The notes below the pieces were generated by a model. The model ran no database searches, was not told the origin of the DNA, and was given only the letters and a program-made list of their open reading frames with translations. Positions 44,288-52,996 of a stretch of 64,000 nucleotides of DNA are shown here, piece by piece (position 1 is the first letter of the stretch; each line of letters begins with the position of its first letter). The position numbers and the translations under genes are program-made. Source of the DNA: Microbacterium paraoxydans (GTDB lineage Bacteria; Actinomycetota; Actinomycetes; Actinomycetales; Microbacteriaceae); the NCBI RefSeq assembly GCF_018224615.1, contig NZ_JAGTUK010000001.1, forward strand, positions 1,116,001-1,180,000, written 5' to 3'.

Positions 44288-45274
44288 ATGGTGAGTCTGA
44301 CTGCCGACCTGAGCCCGCTTCGTCCCGACCGCAACCTGGCGATGGAGCTCGTCCGCGCCACCGAGGCGGCAGCGATCCGCGCCGTGCCCTTCATCGGTCG
44401 TGGCGCGAAGGAGGCAGCCGACGGCGCCGCGGTGGATGCGATGCGCGCGTTCCTCGGCACGGTCGACTTCCAGGGCCGCGTGGTGATCGGCGAGGGGGAG
44501 AAGGACAACGCCCCGATGCTGTTCAACGGCGAAGTCGTCGGCACCGGGCAGGGTCCCCTGTGCGACATCGCGGTCGACCCTATCGACGGCACCTCTCTCA
44601 CCGCAGCCGGACGGCAGAACGCCCTCTCGGTGATCGCCGTGTCCGACCGCGACACCATGCTCGACGCGTCCAGCGTCTTCTACATGGACAAGCTCGTGAC
44701 GGGCCCGGCCGGTGTGGGCGTGGTCGACATCCGGCTGCCCATCGGGGAGAACATCCGCAGGCTCGCGGGTGCGCTCGACAAGCCGGTCGACGAGATCGTG
44801 GTCTCGGTGCTGAACCGTCCACGGCACGAGCAGCTCATCCAGGAGATCCGCGATGCCGGTGCCGGAACACGGTTGATGAGCGACGGCGACGTCGCCGGGG
44901 GCATCAATGCGGCCCGCCACGACGCGCGCACCGACATGTGTGTCGGCGTGGGTGGCAGCCCCGAGGGCATCGTCACCGCGTGTGCCATCAAGGCGCTGGG
45001 TGGACACATCCAGGGGCGGTTGTGGCCCCGCGACGACGATGAGCGCCAGCGCGGAATCGACGGCGGACTCGACATGGACAAGGTGTACGAGGCGGACGAC
45101 CTCGTGCGCGGCAACAACACGATCTTCGTCGCGACGGGTGTCACGGACGGGCAGCTCGTCGCGGGAGTCCGGCGTGAGCGCGGGTACGTGTACACGGAGA
45201 GCGTCGTGCTCCGGGGAGCTTCGGGTACCTTGCGCCGCATCGCCTCGGAGCACCTCGTCTCGAAGTGGCTCTGA
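44288..45274 (+). CDS. glpX: Class II fructose-1,6-bisphosphatase
   Basis: Gluconeogenic phosphatase removing the 1-phosphate of fructose 1,6-bisphosphate. 328 residues. Metal-binding motifs are VVIGEGEKDNAPML and DIAVDPIDGTSLTAAG; LMSDGDVAGGINAAR, GVGGSPEGIVTACAIKALGG and YVYTESVVLRGASGT complete the GlpX pattern. The leaderless promoter starts it away from fbaA, so the two opposing enzymes have separate divergent promoters over a 184-base gap. In mycobacteria glpX lies beside fum. Confidence 0.97.
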   Translation: MVSLTADLSPLRPDRNLAMELVRATEAAAIRAVPFIGRGAKEAADGAAVDAMRAFLGTVDFQGRVVIGEGEKDNAPMLFNGEVVGTGQGPLCDIAVDPIDGTSLTAAGRQNALSVIAVSDRDTMLDASSVFYMDKLVTGPAGVGVVDIRLPIGENIRRLAGALDKPVDEIVVSVLNRPRHEQLIQEIRDAGAGTRLMSDGDVAGGINAARHDARTDMCVGVGGSPEGIVTACAIKALGGHIQGRLWPRDDDERQRGIDGGLDMDKVYEADDLVRGNNTIFVATGVTDGQLVAGVRRERGYVYTESVVLRGASGTLRRIASEHLVSKWL

Positions 45275-45398
45275 CGCGCTCGCCGCGCGGCTGACGCTCT
45301 CGGCACGCTGCGAAGACACCGGCGGTTCACGACCTCATCGTTATCGAGCCGGTACCGGCGCGCGCGGATGGTGGCCGCGGTCGCGTGAGGCGCCGTGT

Positions 45399-45404
45399 CA
45401 CAAT
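45399..45404 (+). promoter_or_regulatory. Possible -10 element of the 45468 gene
   Basis: CACAAT within the palindrome ACAATTGT. It would give a leader of about 57 bases. The 193-base gap after glpX holds nothing else I can recognise. Confidence 0.35.
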
Positions 45405-45467
45405 TGTCACTGGGTTTGTCGCCGTCGACGGAGCCGCCAGGCACCGCAGGCACAGGAGGGCGAACGC

Positions 45468-45755
45468 ATGACAACGCAGCAGACGAGTGGCTCGAAGAGC
45501 GCCGCACCGACCAAGATCATCACCACCAACACGGGGCGTATCCTCCGGGTCAGTGCCGACGCCGAGGTCGTCGCCGCGACCCCGCCGGCCGCTCCCGCGA
45601 AGCCCCCGATCGACCCGGCCCGTCGCGCCGATGTGCTCTTCCGTGTGCGCCGAGACGAAGGGCACGAGATCAGTGCCTGGTGGATGATCGGCGCGTTCCT
45701 TGCCACGAGCGGTCTCGTCATCCTGCTGCTCAGCGGCGTTCCCGGCGTCGCCTGA
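45468..45755 (+). CDS. Small tail-anchored-like membrane protein
   Basis: 95 residues: an Ala/Pro/Thr-rich amino-terminal part (1-50), a charged DVLFRVRRDEGHE segment, and one carboxy-terminal hydrophobic helix (ISAWWMIGAFLATSGLVILLL) a few residues from the end. That places most of the protein in the cytoplasm. No family recognised. AGGAGGG nine bases before the ATG supports the start. It converges with rmuC. Confidence 0.75.
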   Translation: MTTQQTSGSKSAAPTKIITTNTGRILRVSADAEVVAATPPAAPAKPPIDPARRADVLFRVRRDEGHEISAWWMIGAFLATSGLVILLLSGVPGVA

Positions 45756-45786
45756 CCCCTCGCCGCAGCTCCTTCGCGAGCGGCGT

Positions 45787-47046
45787 TCAATCGCCGTTCG
45801 ACGCTCGTACCTCCTCGACGCGCGCACGCACCTCGCCCACATCCGCGATGAGGCCGCCCGACGACTCTGGCTCGGTGGCGGCGATGAGCTCCGGGGCAGT
45901 GAAGCGCCGACCGTCCGCCGTGATCACCGGCGGCGCCAAGAGACCGGACGCGTCGACCCCGGGGAACTGGCGTGCGGTCACCAGCACCCGCGACTCCAAC
46001 GATCCCGCGAACCGGTTGTAGCTGTCGACCGTGCGCTCGAGCGCTCGCCGGAGGTCATCGGCGTGCCCGGCGAGCGTGCCGAGGCGATCGTAGAGCTGCG
46101 TTCCCAGAGCGAGCAGGGTGCGCGCCTCGGTCGACACCTCCTGCTGCGTCCAGGTGTACGCAACGGTCTTGAGCACCGTCCACAGATTGACGGGGGAGGC
46201 CAGCGCCACGCGGCGGCTGAAGGCGTAGTCGAGCAGGGTCGGGTCTTCATCGATCGCGGACGCCAGCAGTGACTCGCTCGGCAGGAAGCAGATCACGAAC
46301 TCGGGGCTGGCGTCGAGGCCGGACCAGTACGCCTTCTTCGCCAGAGCATCGACGTGCGCTCTGACGGCCTTCACATGCTTCTGCAGAAGCGCGCGCCGCT
46401 GCGCCTCGTGCGCATCGCCGAGCGGGAGGGCCGTGGCCTCGAGGTAGGCGTCGAGCGGAACCTTCGCGTCGACCGCGATCGACGTGCCTCCCGCGAGCCG
46501 CACGACCATGTCGGGGCGGCCCTGCCCGCGATCGGACGAGATCGTGGTCTGGAGGTCGAAGTCGACGTGCCGCGTGAGCCCCGCCGCCTCCACGACCCTT
46601 CGCAGCTGCGCCTCGCCCCACACACCGCGGGTCGCGGTGGATTTCAGGGCGCCGGCGAGCGACTCGGTGGTCGCGCGGAGTGCCTCATCGGACTCCTGGG
46701 CACGGCGCAGCTGCTCCGCGAGCGTGCCGAACTGCGCCTGCCGCTCGTGCTCGATGGCCGCGACCTTGGACTGCATCTGCTGCAGGCTCTCACGCACCGG
46801 GGCGAGCGCCTGGAGCACCGCGTTCTGCTGTTGCACGCGCAGGGCCTCGGCACGCTGCTCCGCGCGGGCGTGCTCGACCGCGTCGCGATACAGGTCGTAC
46901 TGCCGGTCGCGGTCGTCGCGGGCCGCGGCCAGCTCGGCCTCGGCGCGGGCGAGGTCTGCGGCGCCACGGCCGGCGCGAAGGAACCAGCCCAGGGCGGCCC
47001 CGGCGGCCAGGGCCACGAGCAGCACAACGATCGTCAGCGCATCCAT
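45787..47046 (-). CDS. rmuC: DNA recombination protein RmuC
   Basis: 419 residues: an amino-terminal membrane anchor (IVVLLVALAAGAALGWFL), a long coiled coil (about 28-125), then the RmuC nuclease-like domain with TRGVWGEAQLRRVVEAAGLTRHVDF (contiguous), RPDMVVRLAGG, IAVDAKVPLDAYLEA and VICFLPSESLLASAI. The family limits inversions at short inverted repeats. The ATG has CACGAT six bases upstream. The exonuclease gene lies just upstream on the same strand. Confidence 0.95.
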   Translation of the reverse strand: MDALTIVVLLVALAAGAALGWFLRAGRGAADLARAEAELAAARDDRDRQYDLYRDAVEHARAEQRAEALRVQQQNAVLQALAPVRESLQQMQSKVAAIEHERQAQFGTLAEQLRRAQESDEALRATTESLAGALKSTATRGVWGEAQLRRVVEAAGLTRHVDFDLQTTISSDRGQGRPDMVVRLAGGTSIAVDAKVPLDAYLEATALPLGDAHEAQRRALLQKHVKAVRAHVDALAKKAYWSGLDASPEFVICFLPSESLLASAIDEDPTLLDYAFSRRVALASPVNLWTVLKTVAYTWTQQEVSTEARTLLALGTQLYDRLGTLAGHADDLRRALERTVDSYNRFAGSLESRVLVTARQFPGVDASGLLAPPVITADGRRFTAPELIAATEPESSGGLIADVGEVRARVEEVRASNGD

Positions 47047-47052
47047 GGAGAC

Positions 47053-47058
47053 ATCGTG
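47053..47058 (-). promoter_or_regulatory. Possible -10 element of rmuC
   Basis: Minus strand CACGAT, six bases, ATG at 47046. NANNNT match only. Confidence 0.4.
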
Positions 47059-47097
47059 CCCGAGGCATCGGACATTCGATGCACCGCCGCAACGGTC

Positions 47098-47691
47098 TCA
47101 GGCGACGGCGCGCTCCAGGGCGGGGACAGCGGGCTCGGTCACGCGGAGGCTCAGCGCGTCGGCGAGCGCGAAGACGTCTGCTGCACCCGCGCGCCGCGCG
47201 GCATCGACCACGATATGCGCGCAGGCGCGGGCATCGGCGAGGGCGTCGTGATGCGAGAACTCGGCGTACCCGGCTGCCGCGGCGGCCAGCGGGAGGCGGT
47301 ACGAGTCGAGCTGATAGGTCTTGCGCGCGACCTGCAGGCTGCACAGCGAGCGGTACGGCGGGCAGTCCTGCCCCGTCGCCTCCGCGGCGCGTCGCAGCAC
47401 GTTGAGGTCGAAACCGGCGTTGTGGGCCACCAGCACGTCGGCGCCGGCGAACTCGCACAGGCGGTCGAACTGATCCACCCATCGTGCGGCCGACGCCACG
47501 TGCTCCGGACGGATGCCGTGGATCCGGACGTTCCACTCCATGAACTCGTCGTGACCCGGGGGCGGCTGGATGAGCCAGCCCGCGGTGGCGACGACTTCGC
47601 CCCCGCGTACGCGCACGAGTCCGACGGCGCAGGCGGAGGCCGGACTGGAGTTCGCGGTCTCGAAGTCGATCGCAGTGAAGTCCAGTGGCAC
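47098..47691 (-). CDS. DEDDh 3'-5' exonuclease (DnaQ-like)
   Basis: 197 residues. Exo I motif FTAIDFETANSSPASACA carries the Asp-x-Glu pair; Exo II is VLVAHNAGFDLNVL; Exo III is FSHHDALADARACAHIV with the His and Asp of the DEDDh class. It resembles the epsilon-like exonucleases that act alone on DNA or RNA ends. The GTG start at 47691 follows GAGAGT by six bases. The gene is 51 bases upstream of rmuC and may act with it in DNA maintenance. Confidence 0.92.
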   Translation of the reverse strand: MPLDFTAIDFETANSSPASACAVGLVRVRGGEVVATAGWLIQPPPGHDEFMEWNVRIHGIRPEHVASAARWVDQFDRLCEFAGADVLVAHNAGFDLNVLRRAAEATGQDCPPYRSLCSLQVARKTYQLDSYRLPLAAAAAGYAEFSHHDALADARACAHIVVDAARRAGAADVFALADALSLRVTEPAVPALERAVA

Positions 47692-47697
47692 CTCTTC

Positions 47698-47703
47698 ACT
47701 CTC
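47698..47703 (-). promoter_or_regulatory. Possible -10 element of the exonuclease gene
   Basis: Minus strand GAGAGT, six bases, GTG at 47691. NANNNT match only. Confidence 0.4.
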
Positions 47704-47738
47704 TCCCGGGCCTCGGACGTCGGGGGGCAGACTCGCCG

Positions 47739-47744
47739 TAGGCT
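47739..47744 (+). promoter_or_regulatory. -10 element of the methyltransferase gene (leaderless geometry)
   Basis: TAGGCT, six bases (gacgac), ATG at 47751. Confidence 0.68.
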
Positions 47745-47750
47745 GACGAC

Positions 47751-48515
47751 ATGAGCGACGAGATGGCCACGTCCTTCGGCACCCAGGCAGGCAGTTACGA
47801 GGTCGGTCGCCCGGAGTACCCCTTCGAGGCCGTCGCGTGGATGCTCGAACGCATGCCGGAGGGATCCCGCCGCATCGCCGACGTCGGCGCGGGCACCGGC
47901 AAGCTCACCCGCGCACTGGTCGCGGGGGAGGCGGTGGAGGTCGTCGCGGTCGATCCCGACCCCGCCATGCTCGCCACCCTGCGGGACGCCGTGCCGGGTG
48001 TGCCCACGTTCGTCGGCACGGCCGAGCGCCTCCCCCTGCCGGACGCGAGTGTCGACGGAGTCGTGCTCGGACAGGCATGGCACTGGGTCGACCCCGTGGC
48101 GGCGTCCGCAGAGATCGGCCGTGTCGTGCGCAGCGGCGGCGTGCTCGGTCTGATCTGGAACCTGCGCGATGAGCGGGCGGAATGGGTGCGCCGCCTGACC
48201 GAGATCATGCACGGCAGCAACGCCGAGCTCATGCTCGCCGCCGGAGACCCCGTGGTGTCGGAGCCGTTCGGCGGTCTCGAGCAGGAGCGGTGGGAGTGGG
48301 CGAGACCGGTGACACGCGACGTGATGCATCGCATGGCGGCATCGCGGAGCTACGTCATCACGGCCGACGAGGCGGAGCGGTCGCGCATCCGCCGCGACAT
48401 GGACGCGCTGTTCGACGAGCTCGGCCTGCACGACGACGCTACGATCGAGCTGCCCTATGTGACGCGGGCGTTCCGTGCCGTGCGCGATTCGTATTCCAGT
48501 CAGGAGATGACGTGA
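47751..48515 (+). CDS. Class I SAM-dependent methyltransferase
   Basis: 254 residues of the UbiE/type-11 group. The SAM-binding motif is RIADVGAGTGKLTRAL near residue 41, followed by VVAVDPDPAML, LPLPDASVDGVVLGQAWHWVD and VVRSGGVLGLIWNLRDE. The substrate is unknown; the AWHW motif is common in trans-aconitate-methyltransferase-like proteins. The carboxy end overlaps the start of a small exported protein gene (GTGA), so the two are coupled. Confidence 0.9.
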   Translation: MSDEMATSFGTQAGSYEVGRPEYPFEAVAWMLERMPEGSRRIADVGAGTGKLTRALVAGEAVEVVAVDPDPAMLATLRDAVPGVPTFVGTAERLPLPDASVDGVVLGQAWHWVDPVAASAEIGRVVRSGGVLGLIWNLRDERAEWVRRLTEIMHGSNAELMLAAGDPVVSEPFGGLEQERWEWARPVTRDVMHRMAASRSYVITADEAERSRIRRDMDALFDELGLHDDATIELPYVTRAFRAVRDSYSSQEMT

Positions 48516-48907
48516 CCCGACTCCGCCCGTCCACGATTCTGGCCGCAACGAGTCTCGGTGTTCTGAGCCTTGGTCTCGCCGCAGCAGCGGTTCAGCCCCC
48601 CGACGTTGGACGACACGTCGTGGCGCGTGCAAGCGAAGGGCAATACGGTACGACCGCACACGCCGCGCCTCTGGGAACGCCTTTTGACATTGCGGCCGAC
48701 ATCGCCGAGAACGCGGATCAGTGGTCTTCGCTGTTCGGCGGAGAGATCGGCGTGATCGCGCCGCAGCATGACGGGTCCGTCCTCATCCAGCTCGTCGATG
48801 GAGCGACGAGTGAGATCTCGCTTGAGATCGACGGCGTGACGATCATCGTCAACGCACGCCCCGCGTCCGGCGGAGCACTCCCCGCGCCGCGCGTACCCGC
48901 GTTCTGA
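48512..48907 (+). CDS. Small exported protein, unknown function
   Basis: 131 residues with an amino-terminal signal peptide or anchor (STILAATSLGVLSLGLAAAAV). The mature part has alternating hydrophobic strands (IGVIAPQHDGSVLIQLVDGA, ISLEIDGVTIIVNA), suggesting a small beta domain. Codon use is visibly less GC-biased than in the neighbours (for example 48640-48740), which might mark recent acquisition or relaxed selection. GTG 48512 overlaps the methyltransferase stop codon. No family recognised. Confidence 0.72.
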   Translation: MTRLRPSTILAATSLGVLSLGLAAAAVQPPDVGRHVVARASEGQYGTTAHAAPLGTPFDIAADIAENADQWSSLFGGEIGVIAPQHDGSVLIQLVDGATSEISLEIDGVTIIVNARPASGGALPAPRVPAF

Positions 48908-48961
48908 CGGCGTGCCGTGCGCGGCGAGCAGCGCGGGGATCGGGCGTCGGCACCGCGCGGG

Positions 48962-48967
48962 TAGACT
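48962..48967 (+). promoter_or_regulatory. -10 element of ychF
   Basis: TAGACT, eight bases, GTG at 48976; near-leaderless. Confidence 0.55.
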
Positions 48968-48975
48968 CGTACCCC

Positions 48976-50049
48976 GTGGCTCTCACTATCGGTATCGTCG
49001 GCCTGCCCAACGTCGGCAAGTCCACCCTCTTCAACGCTCTCACCAAGAACGACGTGCTCGCGGCGAACTACCCGTTCGCGACGATCGAGCCCAACGTCGG
49101 CGTGGTGAACCTGCCCGATCCGCGGCTGGAGAAGCTGGCCGAGATCTTCGGCAGTGAGCGCATCCTGCCGGCTGCCGTGTCGTTCGTCGACATCGCCGGT
49201 ATCGTCCGCGGCGCCAGCGAGGGGGAGGGGCTCGGCAACCAGTTCCTCGCCAACATCCGCGAGGCGGACGCGATCGCACAGGTCGTGCGCGGGTTCTCCG
49301 ACGACGACGTGGTGCACGTCGACGGCGCGGTCAATCCGGCGTCCGACATGGAGACCATCAACGCGGAGCTCATGCTCGCCGACCTGCAGACCGTCGAGAA
49401 GGCGATCACACGGTACGAGAAGGAGGTGCGCGGCAAGAAGACCGACCCTTCCGTGCTCGAGGCCGCGAAGGCGGCGAAGGACGCGCTGGAGCGCGGCGTG
49501 CTGCTGTCCACCAGCGGGCTCGACCTCGACCCGATCCGCGAGCTCGGGCTGCTGACCGTCAAGCCCGTCATCTTCGTCTTCAACGTCGACGAGGCCGTGC
49601 TCACGGACGACGCCCGCAAGGCGGAGCTCGCCGCCCTGGTCGCCCCGGCGCAGGCCATCTTCCTCGACGCGAAGATCGAGTCGGAGCTCAAGGACCTCGA
49701 CCCGGAGGACGCGGCGGAGCTGCTCGCCTCGACCGGCCAGGAGGAGTCGGGACTCGACCAGCTCGCGCGCATCGGCTTCGACACTCTCGGCCTGCAGACC
49801 TATCTCACGGCCGGGCCGAAGGAGGCGCGCGCCTGGACGATCGGCAAGGGCTGGAAGGCCCCGCAGGCCGCCGGTGTGATCCACACCGACTTCGAGAAGG
49901 GCTTCATCAAGGCCGAGATCGTGTCGTTCGACGACCTCGTCGAGACCGGTTCCGTGCAGGAGGCCCGCGCGAAGGGCAAGGCGCGGCTCGAAGGCAAGGA
50001 CTACGTGATGCAGGACGGCGACGTCGTGGAGTTCCGCTTCAACAACTGA
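48976..50049 (+). CDS. ychF: Redox-regulated ribosome-binding ATPase YchF
   Basis: 357 residues, an Obg-family P-loop protein that prefers ATP. G1 is GIVGLPNVGKSTLFNALT, the switch region has YPFATIEPNVGVV, G3 is DIAGIVRGASEGEGLGN, and the G4 site reads NVDE instead of NKxD, the change that underlies ATP preference in YchF. The carboxy-terminal TGS domain has YLTAGPKEARAW and FEKGFIKAEIVSF. It is universal and cytoplasmic, associated with ribosomes and stress responses. Confidence 0.98.
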   Translation: MALTIGIVGLPNVGKSTLFNALTKNDVLAANYPFATIEPNVGVVNLPDPRLEKLAEIFGSERILPAAVSFVDIAGIVRGASEGEGLGNQFLANIREADAIAQVVRGFSDDDVVHVDGAVNPASDMETINAELMLADLQTVEKAITRYEKEVRGKKTDPSVLEAAKAAKDALERGVLLSTSGLDLDPIRELGLLTVKPVIFVFNVDEAVLTDDARKAELAALVAPAQAIFLDAKIESELKDLDPEDAAELLASTGQEESGLDQLARIGFDTLGLQTYLTAGPKEARAWTIGKGWKAPQAAGVIHTDFEKGFIKAEIVSFDDLVETGSVQEARAKGKARLEGKDYVMQDGDVVEFRFNN

Positions 50050-50099
50050 CGCGAACTCGCTCCGCAGTCAAGGGCCATCGGCATGTCCGTGCGAACACG

Positions 50100-50105
50100 T
50101 AGGGT
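50100..50105 (+). promoter_or_regulatory. -10 element of the 50112 gene (leaderless geometry)
   Basis: TAGGGT, six bases (tcgagc), ATG at 50112. Confidence 0.65.
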
Positions 50106-50111
50106 TCGAGC

Positions 50112-50420
50112 ATGGGAAAGCTGGAGTACAACAGCTCGCGTCCGCCGATCGAGGTCGAGGATGACGTTCTGGCGCATCTGAAGATCGTGATCTCGACGAA
50201 GCTCCGCCGCCAGGAGAGCTTCATGATGACGTGGCCCTCGGGCGAGAAGCGCCCCGGGCGTCTCTCCGCGTGGATGCACCCGAGCATCCCGTTGGTGCTG
50301 GAGTTCGACCAGGAGCCGCCGCCGAAGATCGACCCGGCCCGCCTCGAGCGGATGATGGAGCGACTGAACTCCCGCGGCGAGCTGGTGCTCGACGAGCTCA
50401 GCGACGAGCGTCGCACCTGA
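50112..50420 (+). CDS. DUF7882-like small protein
   Basis: 102 residues, soluble. It follows the pattern of a Microbacteriaceae family (MGKLEYNSSRPPIEVEDDVL, LAHLKIVISTKLRRQESFM, WMHPSIPLVLEF) whose members are often labelled ATP-dependent DNA ligase; it is far too short for a ligase and has no KxDG adenylation motif, so I do not accept that label. Function unknown. It converges with the GH65 gene 19 bases away. Confidence 0.75.
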   Translation: MGKLEYNSSRPPIEVEDDVLAHLKIVISTKLRRQESFMMTWPSGEKRPGRLSAWMHPSIPLVLEFDQEPPPKIDPARLERMMERLNSRGELVLDELSDERRT

Positions 50421-50438
50421 CTCTTCGCGCGCGAGCGC

Positions 50439-52796
50439 TCACCCGTCCTCGCGGGCGACGCCCGGCTCCCGCCACCGCGGCTGCGCGGGCTCGGGAGTGA
50501 GCGGAGCCTCGGATGCCGGCGTCGGAAGGGTCACGGGCTCGCCCGGGATGAGTTCCACCGGCTGCCCGGCATGTCGCACGGTCACAGGTTCCCCGGCGCT
50601 CAGCCGGTAGGTGGTGGCGTCCCGAGCGATGTCGACGCGGAGGATGTGACCGTGCAGCCGCACGCCGAAGCCGAGCCGTGTCACGCGTGCGGGCAGCCGC
50701 GGGTGGAACGACAGCCCGTCTTCGCCCTCACGCATCCCGCCGAAACCCGCCGTGACCGCGGTCCAGATGCCCGCGAGCGCGGCGATGTGTAGCCCCTCCG
50801 CCGTGTTGCCGTGCAGGTCGTCGAGGTCGAGGCGGGCGAGCTCTTCGACGTAGGTGGCCGCGAGCTCGACGTGGCCCACCTCGGCCGCGATCACCGCCTG
50901 CGCCATCGCGGACAGCGACGAATCGCGCACCGTGAGGGCGTCGTAGTACGCGAACGCCCTCGCCTTCTCCTCCCACGTGAACTCCTCGTGCGACGTGTAC
51001 AGCGCGAGCACGAGATCGGCTTGCTTCGCGACCTGCTTGCGGTACAGGTCGAAGTAGGGGAAGTGGCTGTGCAGGGGGTACTGGTCGGGGCGCGTCGCGT
51101 CGAAGTCCCACACCGCGTGCCGCGTCGAGCCCGCGAACTGCTCGTGCACGCCGTGCTTCTCATCGAACGGCACCGCCACCGCGGCCGCGGCGGCTTCCCA
51201 GCGCGCGCGCTCCGCGTCGTCGACGCCCAGCGCCTGTGCGACCTGCGGGTTCCTGCGGGCCGCGGCCGCCGCGCCGCGCAGGTTCCGCCGTGCGGACAGA
51301 TTCGTGTAGGTGTTGTCGTCGACGATCGCGGAGTACTCGTCCGGTCCCGTGACCCCGTCGAGGTGGAAGGCCCCCTCGTCGTCCCACCGGCCGAGCGAGA
51401 GCCAGAGTCGCGCCGTTTCGATCAGGATCTCCGCGCCTGCCTCGCGCTCGAACTCTCGGTCGCCGGTCGCCCGCACATAGTGCAGCACGGCGCCGGCGAC
51501 GGCCGCGTTGAGGTGGAACGCGGCCGTGCTCGCCGGCCAGTAGCCCGAGCTCTCGCGGCCGTCGACCGTACGCCATGCGAAGGCCGCTCCCGCCAGGTGC
51601 AGCGTGCGGGCGCGCTCCCGGGCGTGGTCGAGGGTCGCATGCCGCCATCGCAGCGCCTGCCGTGCCGCCTCCGGCGCGGTCGAGGTGAGCACGGGCAGCA
51701 CGAAGGCCTCGAAGTCCCAGAACGTGTGCCCCTCGTAGCCGGAGCCCGTCAGCCCCTTGCCCGGGACGGAGCGCACCTCGGCCCGCGCGGACGCCTGGAA
51801 CACCTGGAATAGGGCGAAGCGCACCGCCTGCTGGAGGCGCGCGTCACCCTCGATGTGCACATCGCCGCAGGTCCAGTACGCGTCGAGAGCCTCCCGCTGC
51901 GCGGCCGTGATCGCCGCCCACCCGGCGCGCCGTGCTTCCGTCACGGCCTCCTCCGCCCGGTCGCGGACCGTCTGCGGTGACAGCGAGTCCGACCACTCGT
52001 GACCGACGAGCTTCACGACCTCCAGCTCCTCGCCCGCCGCGAGACGCACGTGCACGCGGGTGCGCGCCAGATCGCCCTCGGCCTCGGTCGTCACCTCCGG
52101 TGCGGTCGCGGCGGTGGACGACACGACGTGATCCGCGCACACCGCCACGTGGATGCCGCTGCGTCGCGTGCGGTGCACGAGCGTGCTGCGCGCCTCCCGC
52201 ACGGCGGACGTCACCGGCTCGAGCGGCCGCGCCAGCAGCTCCTCCACGCGCGGATCCTCGTGCGGCGACGGCAGCGGCTCGTTGGCCAGCACCTCCGACA
52301 GCACGGTGACCGCGAGCGGCTCGAGCGCGACCACCCGGTACCGCACCGCGGCGATCGACCGGTGCCGCAGCGACACCAGCCGCGTGCTGCTCACCCTCAC
52401 GCGCCGCCCCTCCGCGGACTCCCACTCCAGTTCGCGATGCAGCGTGCCCTCGCGGAGATCGAGACGCCGCACGTGGGCGTGCACCGTGCCGTGCTCCACG
52501 TCGAACGGCTCGTCCTCCACCAGCAGCCGCAGCAGCTGGCCGTTCGGCACGTTGATGACGCTCTGGCCGGTGTTGGGGTAGCCGTAGCCGTCCTCCGCGT
52601 ACGGCATCGGATGCTCCTCGAACACACCGTTGAGATAGCTCCCGGCGACCCCGCGCGGATCGCCCTCGTCGAGGTTGCCGCGCCAGCCGATGTGGCCGTT
52701 GGACAGCCCGAACACGGACTCCTCCCGCGCCAGGTGGTCGGCGTCGAGGTCGCTGATGCTCACGGCCCACGGCTCGACGTGGAACTTCGCGGTCAT
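50439..52796 (-). CDS. Glycoside hydrolase family 65 enzyme (disaccharide phosphorylase type)
   Basis: 785 residues: an amino-terminal beta-sandwich (about 1-290, with VFGLSNGHIGWRGNLDEG), an (alpha/alpha)6 barrel (about 320-680) and a carboxy-terminal beta cap. The catalytic acid glutamate is in DGVTGPDEYSAIVDDNTYTN; GYEGHTFWDFEAFVLPVL, TAEGLHIAALAG and KQADLVLALY are further family blocks. Family members phosphorolyse maltose, trehalose or kojibiose. No beta-phosphoglucomutase gene adjoins it, so the substrate cannot be assigned. GGAG lies five bases before the ATG; a TAGCGT -10 at 52914-52919 would give a leader of about 110 bases. Confidence 0.93.
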   Translation of the reverse strand: MTAKFHVEPWAVSISDLDADHLAREESVFGLSNGHIGWRGNLDEGDPRGVAGSYLNGVFEEHPMPYAEDGYGYPNTGQSVINVPNGQLLRLLVEDEPFDVEHGTVHAHVRRLDLREGTLHRELEWESAEGRRVRVSSTRLVSLRHRSIAAVRYRVVALEPLAVTVLSEVLANEPLPSPHEDPRVEELLARPLEPVTSAVREARSTLVHRTRRSGIHVAVCADHVVSSTAATAPEVTTEAEGDLARTRVHVRLAAGEELEVVKLVGHEWSDSLSPQTVRDRAEEAVTEARRAGWAAITAAQREALDAYWTCGDVHIEGDARLQQAVRFALFQVFQASARAEVRSVPGKGLTGSGYEGHTFWDFEAFVLPVLTSTAPEAARQALRWRHATLDHARERARTLHLAGAAFAWRTVDGRESSGYWPASTAAFHLNAAVAGAVLHYVRATGDREFEREAGAEILIETARLWLSLGRWDDEGAFHLDGVTGPDEYSAIVDDNTYTNLSARRNLRGAAAAARRNPQVAQALGVDDAERARWEAAAAAVAVPFDEKHGVHEQFAGSTRHAVWDFDATRPDQYPLHSHFPYFDLYRKQVAKQADLVLALYTSHEEFTWEEKARAFAYYDALTVRDSSLSAMAQAVIAAEVGHVELAATYVEELARLDLDDLHGNTAEGLHIAALAGIWTAVTAGFGGMREGEDGLSFHPRLPARVTRLGFGVRLHGHILRVDIARDATTYRLSAGEPVTVRHAGQPVELIPGEPVTLPTPASEAPLTPEPAQPRWREPGVAREDG

Positions 52797-52913
52797 GCGC
52801 GCTCCAGCCGTGATCCGCGCGAGCCCTCGGGGGGACGGAACCCGCGCGGATCACGGTGTCGGTGGCGGTGCATTGGCGTTCCCTTCGACGCAGCAGCAGG
52901 AGCGTGAGCACCG

Positions 52914-52919
52914 ACGCTA
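52914..52919 (-). promoter_or_regulatory. Possible -10 element of the GH65 gene
   Basis: Minus strand TAGCGT about 118 bases before ATG 52796. Confidence 0.4.
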
Positions 52920-52955
52920 GCCGCGGTCGCCGCCGCGGACGAGGGCGTTGCGTCA

Positions 52956-52990
52956 GGCCGAGGGCGTCGGGTAAGACGCCGCCCTCGGCC
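52956..52990 (-). terminator. Terminator after the manganese catalase gene
   Basis: An 11-bp stem (52956-52966 with 52980-52990), six bases downstream of the stop codon, loop 13 bases. T-run absent. Confidence 0.7.
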
Positions 52991-52996
52991 TCGCCG

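Noticed and set aside
42977..45319. 780-residue minus-strand frame across fbaA and glpX
   Set aside because: Covers two well-supported genes in other frames or strands, with biased composition; not a gene.
50112..50420. ATP-dependent DNA ligase label used for similar small proteins
   Set aside because: 102 residues and no adenylation motif; the label cannot be right for this protein.
52797..52955. Manganese riboswitch or other leader near the catalase and GH65 genes
   Set aside because: No GGGGAGUA or GAGACCUU elements occur in either leader.
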